Below, piece by piece: positions 43,553 through 51,363 of a DNA stretch of 64,000 nucleotides (positions are counted from its first letter, which is position 1; the number at the start of each line of letters is the position of its first letter). The position numbers were made by a program, and so were the translations under genes. The notes under the pieces were generated by a model that did no database searches, was not told the origin of the DNA, and saw only the letters and a list, made by a program, of their open reading frames with translations. The DNA comes from JACOMY01 sp046233115 (GTDB lineage Bacteria; Pseudomonadota; Alphaproteobacteria; Kiloniellales; JACOMY01). Location: contig JBJXHM010000001.1 of NCBI GenBank assembly GCA_046233115.1, forward strand, positions 62,001-126,000. Reading direction: 5' to 3'.

Positions 43553-44347
43553 GTGAACAAGAGCTACGAGACCCTGCTGCTGGAGGCCGATACGCCGGAG
43601 GTGCTGCGCATCGTGATGAACCGGCCGCAGGTGGCCAACGCGCTGAACACCCAGATGGGCCTCGACCTGGTTGACTGCCTGGAGGCCCTGGCGATGGATC
43701 CGGGACCGGTGCGCTGCCTGATCCTGACCGGGGCCGGCGACAAGGCCTTCTGCGCCGGCGGCGACCTGAAGGAGCGCAACGGCATGAGCGAGGAGACCTG
43801 GGGGCTGCAGCACCTGATCTTCGAGCGCATGGCCCGCGCGCTGGTGACCCAGCCGCTGCCGCTGATCGCGGCGGTGAACGGGGCGGCCTACGGCGGCGGC
43901 TGTGAGATGACGGGCGCCTGCGACTTCGTCTATGCGGCCGAGCATGCCCGCTTTGCGCTGACCGAGGCGAAGCTGGGCATCATCCCGGGCGCCGGCGGCA
44001 CCCAGACCCTGAGCCGCGCCATGGGCGAGCGCCGGGCGCTGGAGCTGATCATGACGGCCCGGCCCTTCTCGGCCCAGGAGGCGGAGCAGTGGGGCTTGGT
44101 CAACCGGGTGCTGCCGGCCGAGAGCCTGCTGGCCGAGGCGCAGGCCACGGCAGAGATGATCGCGCGCAACGCACCGCTGAGCGTGCGCCAGGCCAAGCAG
44201 GCGATCCGCCGCGGCGCCGGCATGGCGCTGCTCGATGGCATGGCCTTCGAGATCGAGGCCTACAACCGCCTGGTCCCCACCGAAGACCGTCGCGAGGGCG
44301 TGGCCGCCTTCAACGAGAAGCGCACGCCGCGGTTCAAGGGCAAGTAG
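43553..44347 (+). CDS. Enoyl-CoA hydratase/isomerase family protein
   Basis: 264 residues from the GTG at 43553, chosen because GGAGG sits 8 bases upstream; the TTG at 43538 overlaps that site and is unlikely. Crotonase fold: LRIVMNRPQVANALNTQ, first oxyanion segment DKAFCAGGDLKERNGMSEE, second GAAYGGGCEMTGACDF, then FALTEAKLGIIPGAGGTQTL. Hydrates or isomerises an enoyl-CoA. The KLGIIPGAGGTQ stretch carries the hydratase-type region after the expected Glu, supporting true hydratase activity. Ends before a strong bidirectional terminator. Confidence 0.93.
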   Translation: MNKSYETLLLEADTPEVLRIVMNRPQVANALNTQMGLDLVDCLEALAMDPGPVRCLILTGAGDKAFCAGGDLKERNGMSEETWGLQHLIFERMARALVTQPLPLIAAVNGAAYGGGCEMTGACDFVYAAEHARFALTEAKLGIIPGAGGTQTLSRAMGERRALELIMTARPFSAQEAEQWGLVNRVLPAESLLAEAQATAEMIARNAPLSVRQAKQAIRRGAGMALLDGMAFEIEAYNRLVPTEDRREGVAAFNEKRTPRFKGK

Positions 44348-44362
44348 CTGCCGGACGCACGC

Positions 44363-44394
44363 GGCCCCGGAGAGGATCGTCTCGCTCCGGGGCC
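44363..44394. terminator. Bidirectional terminator between convergent genes
   Basis: GGCCCCGGAG (44363-44372) and CTCCGGGGCC (44385-44394) form a perfect 10-bp stem with a 12-nt loop, between the ends of the enoyl-CoA hydratase and RTX genes. Confidence 0.75.
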
Positions 44395-44421
44395 CTTAGT
44401 TTGGGTTGCCTGGGCTTGGAT

Positions 44422-45393
44422 CTAGCCGTAGACGAAGTGCTCGACGTTGGTGATCAGGACGCCGGCCGGCAGCGACGCGCCGTGATCGAGGAAGAGCGTG
44501 TCGTCGCCGGCACCGCCGTCGTAGATCTCCCCGGCGACCAGCGCCTGCTGGTTGCCCACGACCAGGACATCGTCCCCTGAACCGCCGAAGAGCGAGTCCT
44601 TGCCCTTGCCGCCTTCCAGGACGTCGTTGCCGCTGTTGCCCATCAGGTCGTCCCAGCCGCGGTTGCCGGAGATGCGGTCGTCACCGGCGCCGCCGTTCAT
44701 CCGGTCTTGGCCCTCCTGGCCGTGCAGGTGGTCGTCGCCCAGTCCGCCACGGACGAAGTCGTCGGACGTACCGGCGAAGACGAAGTCGTCACCGCCGTTG
44801 CCCTCGAGCGAATCGTCGCCCGATCCGCCGTAGAGCCAGTCACGGCCCTTGTCTCCAGAGAGCGAGTCGCCGTCGTCGCCGCCGTAGAGCCAGTCTTCGT
44901 TGCGGCCGCCGAAGAGGCTGTCCTCGCCGGAGCCGCCGTGGAGATGGTCGCTGCCTTGATCGCCGTAGAGCCGATCCTTGCTGGCGCCACCGAAGAGCTG
45001 GTCGTCGTCGCGCTGGCCGTACAGCAGGTCGTCGCCGGCTCCGCCCTTCAGGTTGTCGTCGCCCTGCCGCCCGAGGAGCTTGTCGTCGTCCTGCTGGCCG
45101 GCCAGAGAATCGTCACCGGAACCGCCGTCGAGCCGGTCGTCGCCGCGGCCGCCGAAGACATGGTCGGAGCCGCTGCCGCCGTGCAGGCCCCGATTGTCAT
45201 CGTCGTCGCCCCAGAGGGTATCGTCTTCATCGTCCGCGGTAAGGCTGTCCTCAGGGCTGCCGCTGGCAAGGCTATCCTCGGGGCTACCGCCGGCGAGACT
45301 GTCTTCCGGGCTTCCGCCGGCGACAGTGCCATCGGTGAGAGAATCCTGCGCGCTGAGCGGGTCTAGAGCTTCGGTTTCATGTGAAATGGCCAT
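44422..45393 (-). CDS. RTX-type calcium-binding repeat protein (323 aa)
   Basis: 323 residues, extremely acidic. About 27 tandem nonapeptides of the RTX form GGxGxDxLx cover residues about 52-290 (for example GGSGDDSLA, GGAGDDLLY), which fold as a Ca2+-binding parallel beta-roll. Before them are three near-identical AGGSPEDSL units (residues 25-51) in which Pro replaces the second Gly. The C-terminus (LPAGVLITNVEHFVYG) resembles the end of other RTX proteins and may carry a type I secretion signal. No protease, lipase or adhesin domain and no type I secretion genes are present nearby. AGGAGC precedes the ATG by 7 bases. Probably secreted; function unknown. Confidence 0.88.
   Translation of the reverse strand: MAISHETEALDPLSAQDSLTDGTVAGGSPEDSLAGGSPEDSLASGSPEDSLTADDEDDTLWGDDDDNRGLHGGSGSDHVFGGRGDDRLDGGSGDDSLAGQQDDDKLLGRQGDDNLKGGAGDDLLYGQRDDDQLFGGASKDRLYGDQGSDHLHGGSGEDSLFGGRNEDWLYGGDDGDSLSGDKGRDWLYGGSGDDSLEGNGGDDFVFAGTSDDFVRGGLGDDHLHGQEGQDRMNGGAGDDRISGNRGWDDLMGNSGNDVLEGGKGKDSLFGGSGDDVLVVGNQQALVAGEIYDGGAGDDTLFLDHGASLPAGVLITNVEHFVYG
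45241..45321 (-). repeat. Three 27-bp repeats encoding AGGSPEDSL
   Basis: Residues 25-51 of the RTX protein read AGGSPEDSL, AGGSPEDSL, ASGSPEDSL. The DNA units differ mainly at synonymous positions, so the array is not brand new. Confidence 0.9.
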
Positions 45394-45583
45394 GGATATT
45401 GCTCCTATGCTAAAGCCTCACGAAGCTCCGATTGTTGACGCACCTCGGGCGTTGGGCGGATGCAGGGCCTGCATCCACCAATCTTCTTGCGGTGATTGGT
45501 GGAACATTATCGAAGCTTGATGAGTAAACACCTGGCCGGGGCCTGTTCTTCCCAAGAAGGCAAAATTTTTTTGGAGAGGCGGG
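45394..45583. promoter_or_regulatory. Upstream region of the RTX gene with paired dyads
   Basis: No gene seen. GGATGCAGG-g-CCTGCATCC (45458-45476) is a perfect 9-bp inverted repeat with a single central base. It abuts and slightly overlaps a second perfect 9-bp repeat, CCACCAATC-N10-GATTGGTGG (45475-45502). They lie 65-110 bases before the RTX start, where a regulator or a leader RNA structure could act. Confidence 0.55.
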
Positions 45584-45769
45584 ATGAAGGACCAGAGTCC
45601 GGGATCGGGGCGGCACGGAACCTGGCAGGAGCGACCCGCCGAGATCCGCTCCGTGGCTTTAACCGGCACTGCCGAAGTCTGGGTCAACGGCCGCAACGTC
45701 TGGCGCGAGGGAGCATCGACCGGCGCCCGCCCCGGCCGTGCCATCCGCCGCCGCAGCCTGACCTTGTGA
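45584..45769 (+). pseudogene. Remnant of an N-acyl-D-amino-acid deacylase-type amidohydrolase (C-terminal fragment)
   Basis: A 61-residue open frame whose second half, VALTGTAEVWVNGRNVWREG followed by STGARPGRAIRR, matches the extreme C-terminus of D-aminoacylase/N-acyl-D-glutamate deacylase proteins (pattern VxVNGxxVWxDGxxTGARPGRxLRR). The remaining 400-odd residues, including all metal ligands, are absent upstream, where other frames carry stops. GGAG 11 bases before the ATG might still allow translation. I read it as a deletion remnant; the family call rests on this short motif only. Confidence 0.45.
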
Positions 45770-45840
45770 CGGCTGCTAGCTGGCCTTGGCGCCCCGAACG
45801 GGATTAGGCTGACGCCTCGGCATTTGGGAGCGGAGGGGGC

Positions 45841-47559
45841 ATGAACCCGGCGAGCAGGCAGCGGCTCTGCGCCATCCTGGTGGCGGACGTGGTCGGCTTT
45901 TCGCGCCTGATGGCCGAGGACGGACCGGCTACCCTGGCGGCCCTCAAGCGCCTGCGCCAGGAGATCTTCGCTCCCGCCATCCAGCGGCATCAGGGCTGGA
46001 TCGTCAAATTGATGGGCGACGGTGCTCTGGTCATCCTGCCCTCGGCCCAGGGTGCCGTCGCCGCGGCGATGGAGATCCAAGGCCGGATCGCCGAAGAGCC
46101 GAGCCGGCCGCGGCTGCGCATCGGCATCAATCTGGGCGACGTCATGGAAGAGGGCCAAGACGTCTATGGCGACAGCGTCAACCTGGCCGCCCGGCTGGAA
46201 GCCATGGCCCCGCCGGGCGGCCTCTGCATCTCGGCCCTGGTCCATGCCTGCCTGGATCCCGACCTGGGCAAGGCCTTCACCGACGCCGGCATTCATCGGG
46301 TCAAGAACATCCAGCGGCCGATCGGGGTCTTTAGCTGGCCCTCGGGTGCTGCGCTGAGGCCGGGCGAGGCGGAGGACATGCCGAGCCGCGCGGCCAGCGT
46401 GGCGCTGGCCCCCTTCCGCGATCTGAATGAAGCGGCTGCCAGCCTGGCCATCGCCGCGGGCTTGACCGAGGACCTGGTCGCCCATCTCCACGCCCTGGAC
46501 GAGATCGACCTGGTGCAGGCGCCTGCCGGCGCGCAAGACATGACGGCCGGCCAGCTCGGCCGCAGTCTCGGGGTCGACTGGCTGCTGCGCGGCGCCGTTC
46601 GTGCCATCGGCGAGCACTTGCGTGTCACCGTCGAGCTGACCGACTGCAGCGCCGATCGCTGCGTCTGGGCGCGGCGCTTCGACAGCCCCACGACCGCCGA
46701 TTTCGCCTTTCAAGACAGCCTGGTCGAGGAGGTGGCGACGACCCTTCAGGTGACCGTGGCCGACGGCGAGCAGGCGATGGTGTGGCGCAGCGAAGCCGGC
46801 GACCCGGAGGCCTATCAATGCTTCCTGCAGGCCCGCGCTGGCTACAAGGAGTATCGCCGCGCGGGGATCGAGCGCGCGCGCGATCTCTATCTCAAGGCGA
46901 TGCGGATCAATCCGCGCTTCGCGGCGGCACTGGTCGGGCTGGCGCGGACCCACATCGAGATGGTGGCCTTCGGCTGGTCCGAGGACCGCAAGGCCAGCCT
47001 CGCCGAGGCGCACCGCCTGCTGGAAGAGGCCTTTTCGCTGGTGCCGAACCATGCGCTGGCCTGCTCTGAGATGGCACATCTGCTGATGTTCGAGGATGCC
47101 TTCGACGAGGGGCTTGACTGGGCGCTGAAGGCCACCCGCCTGGCACCCAGCTTCGGCGACGCCTATCATGTCTGCGCGACCCTGATGAACTGTCTGGGTC
47201 GATCCGAGGATGCCCTGCACTACATTCGCGAAGCGATCCGGCGCACACCGACCGCGCCGGATTTCTACCTGGTGACCCTCTGCGACGCTTATGTCGGCCT
47301 GGAGCGCTGGCGCGAGACCGCAACCCTGGCCCGGCGCATCCTGACGCGGCGGCCGGACTGGCTGATGAGCCGTGCTGCGCTGGTGATCGCCTTGGTCGGG
47401 CTGGGGCAACTGGCCGAGGCGCGTCGCGAGGCAGAGGCCATCGCGGCACGCAGCAAGAGCTTCACCGCCGCTCGCTGGCGCCGCACGATGTTCTATTCCG
47501 AGCGGGCCGACATGCCTCGCCTGGAGGCCATGCTGGTCGAAGCGGGCTTAGCGAAGTAG
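45841..47559 (+). CDS. Class III adenylate/guanylate cyclase with C-terminal TPR region
   Basis: 572 residues. N-terminal cyclase homology domain (residues about 8-160): LVADVVGFSRLM with the metal-binding Asp, KLMGDGALVILPS with the second Asp, and INLGDVMEEGQDVYGDSVNLAARLEAMAPPGG. The middle segment (VALAPFRDL, DLVAHLHALDEIDLV, GVDWLLRGAVRAIGEHLRVTVELTD) is the TolB-like/FlgO-type domain common in this architecture, and the last 230 residues are TPR-like helical repeats. No transmembrane segment is evident. Many rhizobial and rhodospirillal genomes have paralogues of this type, apparently producing cAMP under unknown cues. Confidence 0.92.
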   Translation: MNPASRQRLCAILVADVVGFSRLMAEDGPATLAALKRLRQEIFAPAIQRHQGWIVKLMGDGALVILPSAQGAVAAAMEIQGRIAEEPSRPRLRIGINLGDVMEEGQDVYGDSVNLAARLEAMAPPGGLCISALVHACLDPDLGKAFTDAGIHRVKNIQRPIGVFSWPSGAALRPGEAEDMPSRAASVALAPFRDLNEAAASLAIAAGLTEDLVAHLHALDEIDLVQAPAGAQDMTAGQLGRSLGVDWLLRGAVRAIGEHLRVTVELTDCSADRCVWARRFDSPTTADFAFQDSLVEEVATTLQVTVADGEQAMVWRSEAGDPEAYQCFLQARAGYKEYRRAGIERARDLYLKAMRINPRFAAALVGLARTHIEMVAFGWSEDRKASLAEAHRLLEEAFSLVPNHALACSEMAHLLMFEDAFDEGLDWALKATRLAPSFGDAYHVCATLMNCLGRSEDALHYIREAIRRTPTAPDFYLVTLCDAYVGLERWRETATLARRILTRRPDWLMSRAALVIALVGLGQLAEARREAEAIAARSKSFTAARWRRTMFYSERADMPRLEAMLVEAGLAK

Positions 47560-47612
47560 CCGAGCCTCCCGATCAGGCGTCTGCATCCTGATCTACATCT
47601 TTGAAACATAGA

Positions 47613-47701
47613 GCGGACCGAAATCGGCTTGTGCCTACCGACTGCGGTCCGCCTGAAGTTTGGGTCCGGGAGAGAGAATCGTCGTCGCCAACGATCCTCT
47701 C
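47613..47701. terminator. Two tandem hairpins between convergent genes
   Basis: First: GCGGACCG (47613-47620) with CGGTCCGC (47645-47652), plus an inner TCGG/CCGA pairing. Second: GAGAGAATCGT (47672-47682) with ACGATCCTCTC (47691-47701), 10 of 11 paired. They separate the cyclase gene from the aldehyde dehydrogenase gene. Confidence 0.6.
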
Positions 47702-47716
47702 CGTCCGAGATCCGCC

Positions 47717-49201
47717 TTAACGCATGACGAAGGGGTTGGCTGGCGCGCCCTTGGCGTAGGAGAGCCAGACGCTCTTGGTCTCCAGGAACTCGCGGATCGC
47801 CTCCACGCCGCTCTCGCGGCCGATGCCGGAGTGTTTCATGCCGCCGAAGGGCATCATATAGCTCACCGCGCGGTAGGTGTTGACCCAGACCGTGCCGGCC
47901 TTCAGCGCCGAGGACATGCGCACCGCCCGGCCCATGTCCTGGGTCCAAACACCGGCGGCCAGGCCGTAGATCGTGTCGTTGGCGATGCGCACCGCGTCGG
48001 CCTCGTCCTCGAAGCCGATGATCGAGAGCACCGGGCCGAAGACCTCCTCGCGGGCGATCCGCATCTCAGGCGTCACGTCGGTGAAGATGGTCGGCTCGAC
48101 GAACTGACCGCCCGGCAAGTCGGGGTCCTTGGCCGGGCTGCCGCCCAGGAGGCAGCGCGCGCCCTCGGACTTGGCGATCTCCATGTAGTCCAGGATCTTC
48201 TGGAACTGGGGCGCCGTGGTCACCGGGCCGATGTTGGTGTCGGCCTCCATCGGGTTGCCCTTCTTGGCCGACTGGCCCAGCGCCACGATCCGCTCGGCGA
48301 AGGCCTCCTTGATCGAGTTCTGCACCAAGAGACGCGAGCCGGCGATGCAGGTCTGCCCGGTGGCTGCGAAGATGCCGGAGATGACGCCGGCGGCGGCGGC
48401 ATCGAAGTCGCAGTCCTCGAAGACGATGTTGGGCGACTTGCCGCCCAGCTCCAGGGAGACCCGCTTCATCGTCTTGGCCGCCTGCGCGTAGATCCGCGCC
48501 CCGGTGGCATCCGAGCCGGTGAAGGTGATCTTGGCGACGTCGGGATGATCGACCAGGGCCGATCCGGTCTCCGGCCCCAGGCCGGTCACCACGTTGAAGA
48601 CGCCGTCGGGGAAGCCGGCCTGGCGGGTGAGGTCGGCAAACTCCAGGGTCGAGGCCGAGGCGAACTCTGAGGGCTTGATCACCACCGAGCAGCCGGCGGC
48701 CAGCGCCGGGGCGCACTTCCAGGCGACGAAGAGCAGCGGCGAGTTCCAGGCGGTCAGCGCCGCCACCACGCCGATCGGCTCGTGCCGGGTGAAGGCCATG
48801 ATGTCGGGTTTGTCGATCGGCATGACCGAGCCCTCGACCTTGTCGGCCAGGCCGGCGAAGTAGCGCCACCACTCGGGATGATACTTCATCTGCCCGCCCA
48901 TCTCGGCCAGCAGCTTGCCGTTGTCGCGCACCTCGACCTCGGCCAGGCGCTGGGCGTTCTGCTCCACCAGGTCGGCCAGGCGCAGCATCATCCGGCCGCG
49001 CTGGCTGGGTGTCATCTTCGACCAGGGCCCCTCGTACATGGCCTTGTGGGCGGCCTTCACGGCGCGGTCCACGTCCTCGGCCGAGCTCTTTGGCACCCGT
49101 GCCCAGACCTCGCCGCGGTAGGGGTCGATGCTGTCGATCCACGCGCCGGACAGCGGCTCGACATAGCTGCCGTCGATGAAGTTGTTGTAGGTCTTCGTCA
49201 C
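47717..49201 (-). CDS. NAD(P)-dependent aldehyde dehydrogenase
   Basis: 494 residues from the GTG at 49201, chosen for GGAGG 6 bases upstream; the frame is open further but the extra residues look non-coding. Catalytic Cys285 (GQTCIAGSR) and Glu251 (SLELGGKSPN), 34 residues apart as in the family; nucleotide-binding FTGSDATGARIY; WNSPLLFVAWKCAPALAAGC near the substrate tunnel. Oxidises an aldehyde to the acid. It follows the enoyl-CoA hydratase gene on the same strand, and would convert the aldehyde produced by the neighbouring alcohol dehydrogenase. Confidence 0.95.
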   Translation of the reverse strand: MTKTYNNFIDGSYVEPLSGAWIDSIDPYRGEVWARVPKSSAEDVDRAVKAAHKAMYEGPWSKMTPSQRGRMMLRLADLVEQNAQRLAEVEVRDNGKLLAEMGGQMKYHPEWWRYFAGLADKVEGSVMPIDKPDIMAFTRHEPIGVVAALTAWNSPLLFVAWKCAPALAAGCSVVIKPSEFASASTLEFADLTRQAGFPDGVFNVVTGLGPETGSALVDHPDVAKITFTGSDATGARIYAQAAKTMKRVSLELGGKSPNIVFEDCDFDAAAAGVISGIFAATGQTCIAGSRLLVQNSIKEAFAERIVALGQSAKKGNPMEADTNIGPVTTAPQFQKILDYMEIAKSEGARCLLGGSPAKDPDLPGGQFVEPTIFTDVTPEMRIAREEVFGPVLSIIGFEDEADAVRIANDTIYGLAAGVWTQDMGRAVRMSSALKAGTVWVNTYRAVSYMMPFGGMKHSGIGRESGVEAIREFLETKSVWLSYAKGAPANPFVMR

Positions 49202-49336
49202 GTCGTCCCTCCTTGCTGGAGCAGCCGTTGCCCCTTGCCCGCAGTCTTGCATGGAGGGGGCTGCCTGACGAGACGCCTGGGCCTGCGCCTGGCGGGAGTC
49301 GCCTATGCTCGGCTCCAGCTCAAGCCGCCCGCAGCC

Positions 49337-50110
49337 CTACCGGCGAGGCACCTTCCGCCGTACCATGAAGGCCGCAATCCGTGCGCTCGGCTCGCCAGAC
49401 GCGAAGGCTGTTGCCATCGAGGCGGCGGCGGCCTCGATCGCCTCGGGGAAGGTCTTGCCGTCGATCTCCGCCATCCAAGCCTTGGTCTCCCGGATCGCCA
49501 CGGCGGGGCGTGCGCCCAGCGCCTGGGCCAGCGTCAAGGCCTCCCCCGGTAGGGCGTCGCTCGGTACGACCCGGCTCAGCAGTCCGATCCGCAGCGCCTC
49601 CTCGGCCTCGACGATGCGCCCCGTCAGGCTCATGTCCAGGGTCGCGCCGAAGCCGATGACCCGCTGCATCACCCAGGGGCCGAGGATGCTCGGCAGGCCG
49701 ACGTTGATCTCGGTCTGCGCGAAGCGGGCCAGCGGAGAGCCGATGCGGATGTCCGCATGCAGGGCGAGTTGCATTCCGGCTCCCGCCGCGATGCCGTTCA
49801 CCGCCGCCACCGTCGGTTTGGGAAAGAGCCGGACCGCCTGATAGAAGGCGCCGAGCGTGCGAATCCATTCCGCCGCGCTGCCGCTGTCGATGGCGGCCAG
49901 CTCGTCCAGGTCCTGACCTGAGGAGAAGGCGCCGCCCGCGCCGGTCAGCACCACGGCCTTGATCGCCTCGTCGTCAGCAAAGCTGGCCAGGAGGTCGACG
50001 ATACGGACCCGCATTGCCGCGTCGACGGCGTTCAGCCGGCCCTCCCGCGAGAGCGTCAGGCTCGCCACGCCATCCTCTATCTCCACCACGACAGGGTCCT
50101 GCACCGTCAC
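49337..50110 (-). CDS. Enoyl-CoA hydratase/isomerase family protein
   Basis: 257 residues from a GTG at 50110 (a second GTG two codons later is also possible). Crotonase fold: VASLTLSREGRLNAVD, GAGGAFSSGQDLDELAAID and NGIAAGAGMQLALHADIRIGSPLARFAQTEINVGLPSILGPW. The second segment has AGAGMQLAL in place of the usual GGG, and the acidic residues typical for hydratase catalysis are not obvious, so isomerase, hydrolase or ring-opening activity is possible. Same strand and spacing suggest an operon with LysR upstream and aldehyde dehydrogenase downstream. Confidence 0.88.
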   Translation of the reverse strand: MTVQDPVVVEIEDGVASLTLSREGRLNAVDAAMRVRIVDLLASFADDEAIKAVVLTGAGGAFSSGQDLDELAAIDSGSAAEWIRTLGAFYQAVRLFPKPTVAAVNGIAAGAGMQLALHADIRIGSPLARFAQTEINVGLPSILGPWVMQRVIGFGATLDMSLTGRIVEAEEALRIGLLSRVVPSDALPGEALTLAQALGARPAVAIRETKAWMAEIDGKTFPEAIEAAAASMATAFASGEPSARIAAFMVRRKVPRR

Positions 50111-50186
50111 CGTCCACCTCGCTTCATGTTGATCTTGCTACTGACGGGTGGAGAAGTGCAGCGCAGGCACCCGGCCTGTCCCGACC

Positions 50187-51191
50187 CTAGTTCGGAGCAT
50201 ACTGATCTCGGGCTTTGGTGCTGCCTGCTGGGTCGGCCGGTGGCGGCGGCAGCATGGAATCGCTCAGCGCCTCGACCTGGCGTCCGCGGAAGAAGGCCAG
50301 CAGGAAGTTGACGAAGGCGTGTACCTTCGGCGGCACCTGGCGCGACTTCTCGTAGACCACGTAGATCGAGTGGTCGAAGGTGTTCACCGGGGTGACGCTG
50401 TAGCCCGGCAGCACCTGCACCAGGCGCCCGTCGGTGAAGGCGTCGCCCAGGCACCAGACCGGCAGCAGTGCGATGCCGGCCCCGGCCAGAACCGACTGGC
50501 GCAGCACCTCGGAGTTGTTCACCTGCAGGGTGCCGTGGACGCGCAGCTCCCTGGTGCCCTCCGAGGTGCGGAAGCGCCAGGTCGCATAGCCGTCGTCGTA
50601 GCGGCCGTCCAGGTAGGTCAGGCAGTTGTGGTCCAGCAGATCCTCCGGCTTGCGGATCGGCGGATGGCGGTCGAGGTAGGCACGGGAAGCGAAGAGGATG
50701 CGCGGCGAGGCATCCCACAGCTTCCGCACCGCCAGCGACGGCTCCTCCAGGTTGCCCAGCCGGATCGCGACATCGATCTTGTGCTCGATCAGGTCGCGCG
50801 GGTCCTCGGTCAGCAGCAGTTTCACCGTGATGTCGGGGTATCGCTCCTGGAACTGCGGCAGCGCGCGCGCCAGGAACTGCAGGCCGACCGCGGTGCGGGT
50901 GTGGACGTGCAGCAGGCCGCGCGGGTTCGACTGATGCTCGGCCAGCATGGAGTCCAGCTCGTTGAAGCGGTCGAGCAGTTCCAGCGCCCGGTCGTAGAAG
51001 AGGTGTCCGGCTTCGGTCACGGTCAGCTTGCGGCTGGTTCGGTAGAAGAGGCGAACCCCCATCTCGGCCTCCAGCGCATTGATCTGCCGCGAGACCGAGG
51101 CCGGCGACAGCCCCAGGACGCGACCGGCGGCAGAGAAGCTTCCTGTCTCCACAACCTTGGTCAGGAGCCGCAGGTTTCTAGGCGCTTTCAT
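50187..51191 (-). CDS. LysR-family transcriptional regulator
   Basis: 334 residues from the ATG at 51191. N-terminal helix-turn-helix FSAAGRVLGLSPASVSRQINALEAEMGVRLFYRTSRKLTVTEAG, then a CrgA-like substrate-binding domain (DVAIRLGNLEEPSLAVRKL, GIALLPVWCLGDAF). It diverges from the iron alcohol dehydrogenase gene with about 170 bases between, the usual arrangement for LysR control of the neighbouring operon. Its own downstream genes on the minus strand may also belong to the regulon. Confidence 0.94.
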   Translation of the reverse strand: MKAPRNLRLLTKVVETGSFSAAGRVLGLSPASVSRQINALEAEMGVRLFYRTSRKLTVTEAGHLFYDRALELLDRFNELDSMLAEHQSNPRGLLHVHTRTAVGLQFLARALPQFQERYPDITVKLLLTEDPRDLIEHKIDVAIRLGNLEEPSLAVRKLWDASPRILFASRAYLDRHPPIRKPEDLLDHNCLTYLDGRYDDGYATWRFRTSEGTRELRVHGTLQVNNSEVLRQSVLAGAGIALLPVWCLGDAFTDGRLVQVLPGYSVTPVNTFDHSIYVVYEKSRQVPPKVHAFVNFLLAFFRGRQVEALSDSMLPPPPADPAGSTKARDQYAPN

Positions 51192-51363
51192 CCTCCATCC
51201 CATCGTTCGTTGCACTTATTACAAAGATGGTAGTCATCGTATGGCAATTTCACAACCCAACCCGTGATCCTAGCATCTTCTGTAGAACAGGGCCGGAGCG
51301 GTTCCTCACAGGGAGCCTGCAAACCAGACTGCAAGGCGGCGGCCCGTGACGGGAGGGACTGAG

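Noticed and set aside
44707..45366. Plus-strand hydrophobic Val/Ala-rich frame
   Set aside because: It is the reverse complement of RTX nonapeptide codons, which automatically yields a repetitive Val/Ala protein.
44422..45393. CRISPR-like regular repeats
   Set aside because: The 27-bp periodicity comes from RTX nonapeptides; there are no unique spacers of constant length and no cas genes. The same applies to 56633-57430.
45418..47409. 663-codon minus-strand frame
   Set aside because: Antisense to the cyclase/TPR gene, which has clear catalytic motifs.
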